NCBI RefSeq assembly: GCF_002575655.3
Contig: NC_053036.3
Span: forward strand, 197,626,788 to 197,690,787
DNA length: 64,000 nucleotides
Origin: Aegilops tauschii subsp. strangulata
Lineage: Eukaryota; Streptophyta; Magnoliopsida; Poales; Poaceae
Reading direction: 5' to 3'
The stretch's first letter is position 1, and every line of letters starts with the position of its first letter. Below are positions 59,322-64,000 of this stretch, piece after piece. The notes below the pieces were generated by a model. It was not told the DNA's origin. It saw only the letters and a program-made list of their open reading frames with translations, and searched no databases. A program made the position numbers and the translations under genes.

Positions 59322-59792
59322 CTTGGAAAGGAAGGCGGAAAGAGGGGAAATGTGGCTTTTGGTAAGGGGGAGGGGCGGGGAGGTAGATATTTCTGCGGAA
59401 GCCGAAAATTTGGAATCGCTTCAGCCAAAAAACTGGCGCGCAAAGTGTCATCAGACACGGTCCCTTATTCAGAACTGTGTACGATATGTGAACATCACAA
59501 ACGATTCAGGTAGCTTAACCTGTGTGTGTTGAGTTTGAACGTCAAAAATTTTGGTTCGAATTTCCTTGGTTACAGTGGTCATCCACGTCATTGCATAATT
59601 TGGGTACTATACACCGACGGTGCTCCAAGATATTTTGTGCTGCATCTCACACGGTTGGTGATAATAAACTGTGTGCGATCTACTTGATTTATCGTCTTGA
59701 TCATTTGAAATTACGTAATGGGGTCACAGCTACAAAGGATGGTGTTTGAATTGTTAGAACTTTTATCTGCAGTGAACCCTTTCTTAGCTTGA

Positions 59793-60920
59793 TCCGTCTA
59801 TGGACTGGTGCAAGCATCTTGGAGTTGGAATAAACGTTTTGATAGTGTGATCAAAGCATATGGTTTTATACAGACTTTTGGAGAAGCCTGTATTTACAAT
59901 AAAGTGAGTGGGAGCTCTGTAGCATTTGAAATATTATATGTGGATGACATATTGTTGATTGGAAGTGATATAGAATTTATGGATAGTATAAAAGGCTACT
60001 TGAATAAGAGTTTTTCAATGAAAGACCTCGGTGAAGCTGCTTATATATTGGGCATTAAGATCTATAGAGATAGATCAAGATGCTTAATTGGACTTTCACA
60101 GAGCACATACCTTGACAAAGTTTTGAAGAAGTTCAAAATGGATCAAGCTAAGAAAGGGTTCTTGCCTGTGTTACAAGGTGTGAAGTTGAGTCAGACTCAA
60201 TGCCCAACCAGTGCAGAAGATAGAGAGAAAATGAAAGCCATTCCCTATGCTTCAGCCATAGGTTCTATCATGTATGCAATGTTGTGTACCAGACCTTATG
60301 TGTGCCTTGCTATTAGTTTAGCAGGGAGGTACCAAAGTAATCCAGGAGTGGATCACTGGACAGCGGTCAAGAACATCCTGAAATACCTGAAAAGGACTAA
60401 GGATATGTTTCTCGTTTATGGAGGTGACAAAGAGCTCGTCGTAAATGGTTACGTCGATGCAAGCTTTGACACTGATCCGGATGACTCTAAGTCACAGACC
60501 GGATACGTATTTATATTGAATGGTGGAGCTGTAAGTTGGTGCAGTTCTAAGCAAAGCGTCGTGGCGGGATCTACGTGTGAAGTGGAGTACATAGCTGCTT
60601 CGGAAGAAGCAAATGAAGGAGTCTGGATGAAGGAGTTCATATCCGATCTAGGTGTCATACCTAGTGCATCGGGTCCAATGAAAATCTTTTGTGACAATAC
60701 TGGTGCAATTGCCTTGGCAAAGGAATCCAGATTTCACAAGAGAACCAAGCACATCAAGAGACGCTTCAATTCCATCCGTGATCAAGTCAAGGAGGGAGAC
60801 ATAGAGATTTGCAAGATACATACGGATCTGAATGTTGCAGACCCGTTGACTAAGCCTCTCTCACGAGAAAAACATGATCAGCACCAAGACTCCATGGGTG
60901 TTAGAATCATTACTGTGTAA
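59793..60920 (+). pseudogene. copia RT C-terminal half and RNase H, open frame
   Basis: About 375 codons without a stop. The RT active-site box YVDDILLIG is intact near the start, then FSMKDLGEAAYILGIKIYRD and the connection IGSIMYAMLCTRPYV. RNase H shows GYVDASFDTD, SSKQSVVAGSTCEVEYIAAS, MKIFCDNTGAIALAKE and HKRTKHIKRR, that is the acidic residues of the active site (Asp, Glu, Asp) in place, and it ends in ADPLTKPLSREKHD. There is no true start codon: the first methionine read by ORF finders is a GTG. It is well preserved and so young, but useless without the 5' half. Confidence 0.85.
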
Positions 60921-60953
60921 TCCAGATTATTGACTCTAGTGCAAGTGGGAGAC

Positions 60954-62687
60954 TGAAGGAAATATGCCCTAGAGGCAATAATAAAGTTGTTATTTATATT
61001 TCCTTATATCATGATAAATGTTTATTATTCATGCTAGAATTGTATTAACCGGAAACTTAGTACATGTGTGAATACATAGACAAACAGAGTGTCACTAGTA
61101 TGCCTCTACTTGACTAGCTCGTTGAATCAAAGATGGTTAAGTTTCCTAGCCATAGACATGAGTTGTCATTTGATTAACGGGATCACATCATTAGAGGATG
61201 ATGTGATTGACTTGACCCATTCCGTTAGCTTAGCACTTGATCGTTTAGTATGTTGCTATTGCTTTCTTCATGACTTATACATGTTCCTATGACTATGAGA
61301 TTATGCAACTCCCGAATACCGGAGGAACACTTAGTGTGCTACCAAACGTCACAACGTAACTGGGTGATTATAGGTGCTCTACAGGTGTCTCCGATGCTAC
61401 TTGTTGAGTTGGCATAGATCGAGATTAGGATTTGCCACTCCGATTGTCGGAGAGGTATCTCTGGGCCCTCTCGGTAATGCAAATCACTATAAGCCTTGCA
61501 AGCAATGTGACTAATGAGTTAGTTGTGGGATGATGCATTACGGAACGAGTAAAGAGATTTGCCGGTAACGAGATTGAACTAGGTATTGAGATACCGACGA
61601 TCGAATCTCGGGCAAGTAACATACCGATGACAAAGGGAACAACGTATATCGTTATGCGGTTTGACTGATAAAGATCTTCGTAGAATATGTGGGAGCCAAT
61701 ATGAACATCCAAGTTCCACTATTGGTTATTGACCGGAGACGTGTCTCAGTCATGTCTACATAGTTCTCGAACCCGTAGGGTCCGCACGCTTAACATTCGG
61801 TGACGATCGGTATTATGAGTTTATTTGTTTTGATGTACTGAAGATAGTTCCGAGTCCCGGATGTGATCACAGACATGATGAGGAGTCTCGAAATGGTCGA
61901 GACATAAAGATTGATATATTGGATGACTATATTCGGACACCGGATGAGTTCTGGGGGTCACCGGATAATTATCGGAGTACCGGGGGGTTATCGGAAACCC
62001 CGGGGGGGGCTAATGGGCCAACATGGGCCTTGTGAGAGAGAGAGGAGGGGGCCATAGGGCTGCCCCCCCTCTTGAGGAGTCCGAATTGGACAAGGAAGGG
62101 GGCGGCGCCCCCTCTTTCCGTCCCTCTCTCGCTCTCCTTCCTTCCCCCTTCCTCCTCCTAGTTGGACTAGGAAAGGGGGAGTCATACTCCTACTAGGAGG
62201 AGGACTCCTCCCCTCCTTGGCGCGCCCCAAGGGCCGGCTGGCCTCCCCCCTTGCTCCTTTATATACAGGAGCAGGGGGCACCCTCGAAGACAACAGACAT
62301 TGTGTTAGCCGTGTGCGGTGCCCCCCTCCATCATAATCCACCTCGGTCATATCGTTGCAGTGCTTAGGCGAAGCCCTGCGCTGGTAGCTTCATCATCACC
62401 GTCATCATGCCGTCGTGCTGAAGAAGGCCTCCCTCGACACTCAGCTGGATCAAGAGTTCGTGGGACGTCACCTAGCCGAACGTGTGCAGATCGCGGAGGT
62501 GCCGTACTTTCGGTATTAGGATCGGTCGGATCGTGAAGACGTACGACTACATCAACCGCGTTGTCATAACGCTTCCGTTTTCGGTCTACGAGGGTACATG
62601 GACAATACTCTCCCCTCTCATTGCTATGCATCACCATGATCTTGCGTGTGCGTAGGAATTTTTTTGAAATTACTGCGCTCCCCAACA
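60954..62687 (+). repeat. Angela-type 3' LTR, 1734 bp
   Basis: Preceded by GTGGGAGAC (polypurine tract). Starts TGAAGGAAATATGCCCTAGA and ends TACTGCGCTCCCCAACA. TATATAC near 62260 is the likely TATA box. Length and both ends fit Angela/WIS/BARE. Confidence 0.9.
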
Positions 62688-63310
62688 CCTCCCGCCTTTG
62701 GGCCACGGCGGCGGAGTGGGAGATGGCCCTGGCTTTCGACGGTGGTGTGGCGGCAACGGCGGCCGGCAACAGCTATCGACAGGCAGCGGCGGCGGAGCGT
62801 GTGGTGGGTGTTCCGCGCACACCCAACAGGGACGCCACGCGCACTACACTACGCCAGGGACTGCGCCGCCACCGCGGTGTAGCGTCCCAGCTGGAGCTGT
62901 CCTCTGATGACGGCGGAGTGGCTGACCGACGACGACGAACCGGTGCCATTGTCGATTGTGGGAGAAGCAGACGAGATAAGCTACAGGGAGGGAGGGAAAA
63001 ATGCGACACAGGACTCGCCGGCCGTGAGGATTTTTATAGCAGGCCGGTAAGCATTGGGATTTTGAGGGATTTCACCGAGTCGGGCGGGAAGCTTGCGCGG
63101 TAACCTGCGAGGTTGCGTGGGAATGGGCTCACCAACGATTCATTGGCGCCACCGTTTGGCCAAAAGAACGCCCCCGCGCGCTGCGCAAACTTGCGCTGTA
63201 AGCCGTCTGTGGCAGCGGGGTGACAAGACGTGCGAGAGGAGGATACAGTTAATAAAAAGCGTTTGCGATTTAATTGCCTACTATACCCCGTCCTGGTTTA
63301 TAAGTAGGAT
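62688..63310. other. GC-rich CACTA interior
   Basis: Overlapping GC-rich ORFs on both strands (62621-63103, 62698-62907 and minus 63009-62773), none with a recognised domain. This might be a first exon and promoter of another gene of the element. Confidence 0.3.
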
Positions 63311-63600
63311 TTAACTAATAAAATACGAATGCATGTCGCCATATATTATATCGTTGGAGTTATTATATCGTTGGAGTCGTATTTGAACATAGTTTCCAGC
63401 TATTAAATTTTTGTAACATGCATTAACACTTTTTTGGTTAAATTTAAGGTTATACACTAGCAAGCGTTTGCCCGCAACACACATGGCTTATTCCATCACA
63501 AACAGCTCTGATGGATCAACTGTCTACCACGTATCGCACACGCAACTCTAATCTGATTCGTGCTTGATGTCTCCGACATCGCTCGCACAGTTCGTCTTAT
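63311..63600. other. AT-rich spacer with subterminal-like words
   Basis: TTATATCGTTGGAGT occurs twice (63345-63360 and 63362-63377). CAACACACATGGC and TATCGCACACGC recall the words at the element's left end. Confidence 0.35.
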
Positions 63601-63635
63601 TTGCGACGTATTACTGTGCTATCCTCTGCTCGCGT

Positions 63636-63735
63636 CCCTCGGCAAGCTCTGCTCGCCGTTAGGCGCCGCAGTGCGCTGTGCTCGCCGTTAGGCGCCGCGG
63701 CGCGCTCTGTCGCATCCGTCGGCGCGCTCGGCTGG
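63636..63735. repeat. GC-rich tandem repeat, about 32 bp
   Basis: (T)GCTCGCCGTTAGGCGCCGC with flanking GCGCTCTG or GCGCTGTG occurs twice, then a diverged third unit with GTCGGCGCGCTCGGC. ORFs across it are compositional. Confidence 0.6.
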
Positions 63736-64000
63736 TGGACAGCTTTTTCTTGAGGCGACCGCGGAGCGCTCTGCTCGCGTCCCTCTGCGCTGCTCTGCCA
63801 GCGGTTGGGCGTGCGCACGATCACGTCGGGGGGCCAATATGCATGCGGTTGCGCCGCGCGTGTTGCCACGCGATGCAGTGACGTGCGGCATGATGGAGTT
63901 ACGCGCTGCACATTAGAACTGCCATCAGGGCCTGCCGATATTCCTGGTCGTCCGACTTCCCATTTAATTCCCGCGGCCATTATAACCTTAGTCTCTTCAA

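Larger units (their letters stand above)
59786..62687 (+). mobile_element. 5'-truncated Angela/WIS/BARE-type copia element
   Basis: Starts abruptly in the RT domain (59786) and goes on with an open frame to 60920, then a complete LTR (60954-62687). The 5' LTR, gag, protease and integrase are missing. CCTCC (62688-62692) follows the LTR, but no copy is found at the left, so the truncation happened after insertion, by deletion, or the left part was lost with neighbouring DNA. Confidence 0.85.
56736..64000 (+). mobile_element. CACTA element, left end and interior, runs out of the window
   Basis: Starts CACTAGTACAACAAGCTCCT after CAT (possible TSD 56733-56735). Short words ACACACGGT, CACACAC and TCGTGTGTGAT in both orientations from 56990 to 57310 form the subterminal zone. 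A B3-like gene fragment is on the minus strand (57577-58320, perhaps to 59321). It is interrupted by the Angela-type copia element. To the right (62688-63600) similar words (CAACACACATGGCT, ATCACAAACAGC, TATCGCACACGC at 63473-63542) suggest it continues. The right terminus is not in the window. Confidence 0.65.

Noticed and set aside
63597..63980. 127-codon minus ORF at the window edge
   Set aside because: It runs through a GC-rich tandem repeat and has no recognisable domain.

Overview
This window looks like a gene-poor, repeat-dense stretch of a large grass genome, almost certainly Triticeae (wheat, Aegilops or barley type). The evidence is plant-type introns, Angela/WIS/BARE-type copia LTRs of about 1.7 kb, Fatima-like and Sabrina-like Gypsy elements, several CACTA transposons and a Stowaway-type MITE. 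Family names are from memory of Triticeae repeats and are tentative unless stated. I can support one ordinary host gene: a seven-exon WAT1-related (nodulin MtN21/EamA) transporter at 52220-54283 on the + strand, with a TATA box and a poly(A) signal.

Left third (1-22300): a 92-bp tandem repeat and a GC-rich LTR-like block, then a CACTA-type element with duplicated coding exons, a TNPA-like last exon and a typical subterminal repeat zone, whose right terminus is at 13977. Its left terminus is not visible. It is interrupted by a 4.2-kb solo LTR (4660-8878, TSD GCAGA). The CACTA itself sits in an LTR that ends at 14680, and that LTR sits in a decayed minus-strand copia element (14681-16790). From 16.8 to 22.3 kb is mostly unclassified AT-rich DNA, with two ultra-short poly(A) insertions flanked by target duplications.

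Middle (22304-50880): a complete Gypsy element (22304-30825, TSD ACATG) with a broken gag, no pol, and a spliced-looking antisense gene. Next is a decayed copia 3' half with part of its LTR (30826-34640). Then comes a DNA-transposon-like repeat block split by a 14.2-kb non-autonomous Athila/Sabrina-like element (36184-50340, TSD ATGCT). That element carries gag plus protease and a second ORF, which two oppositely oriented solo LTRs interrupt (TSDs ATACG and GCAGA). Taking both out restores one open frame. Its 3' LTR holds a 1.4-kb CACTA element (TSD AGC) that contains hairpins and a 5S rRNA-like piece; the 5' LTR preserves the empty site.

Right (50881-64000): a Stowaway-like MITE, the WAT1 gene, fragments of two LTRs, and the left end of another CACTA element (from 56736) that runs past the window edge and carries a B3-domain-like gene fragment on the minus strand. 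This CACTA is split by a 5'-truncated Angela-type copia element (about 59786-62687) with an open RT/RNase H frame and a complete 3' LTR. The window is best read as a nested stack of insertions whose relative order can be worked out from the target duplications.
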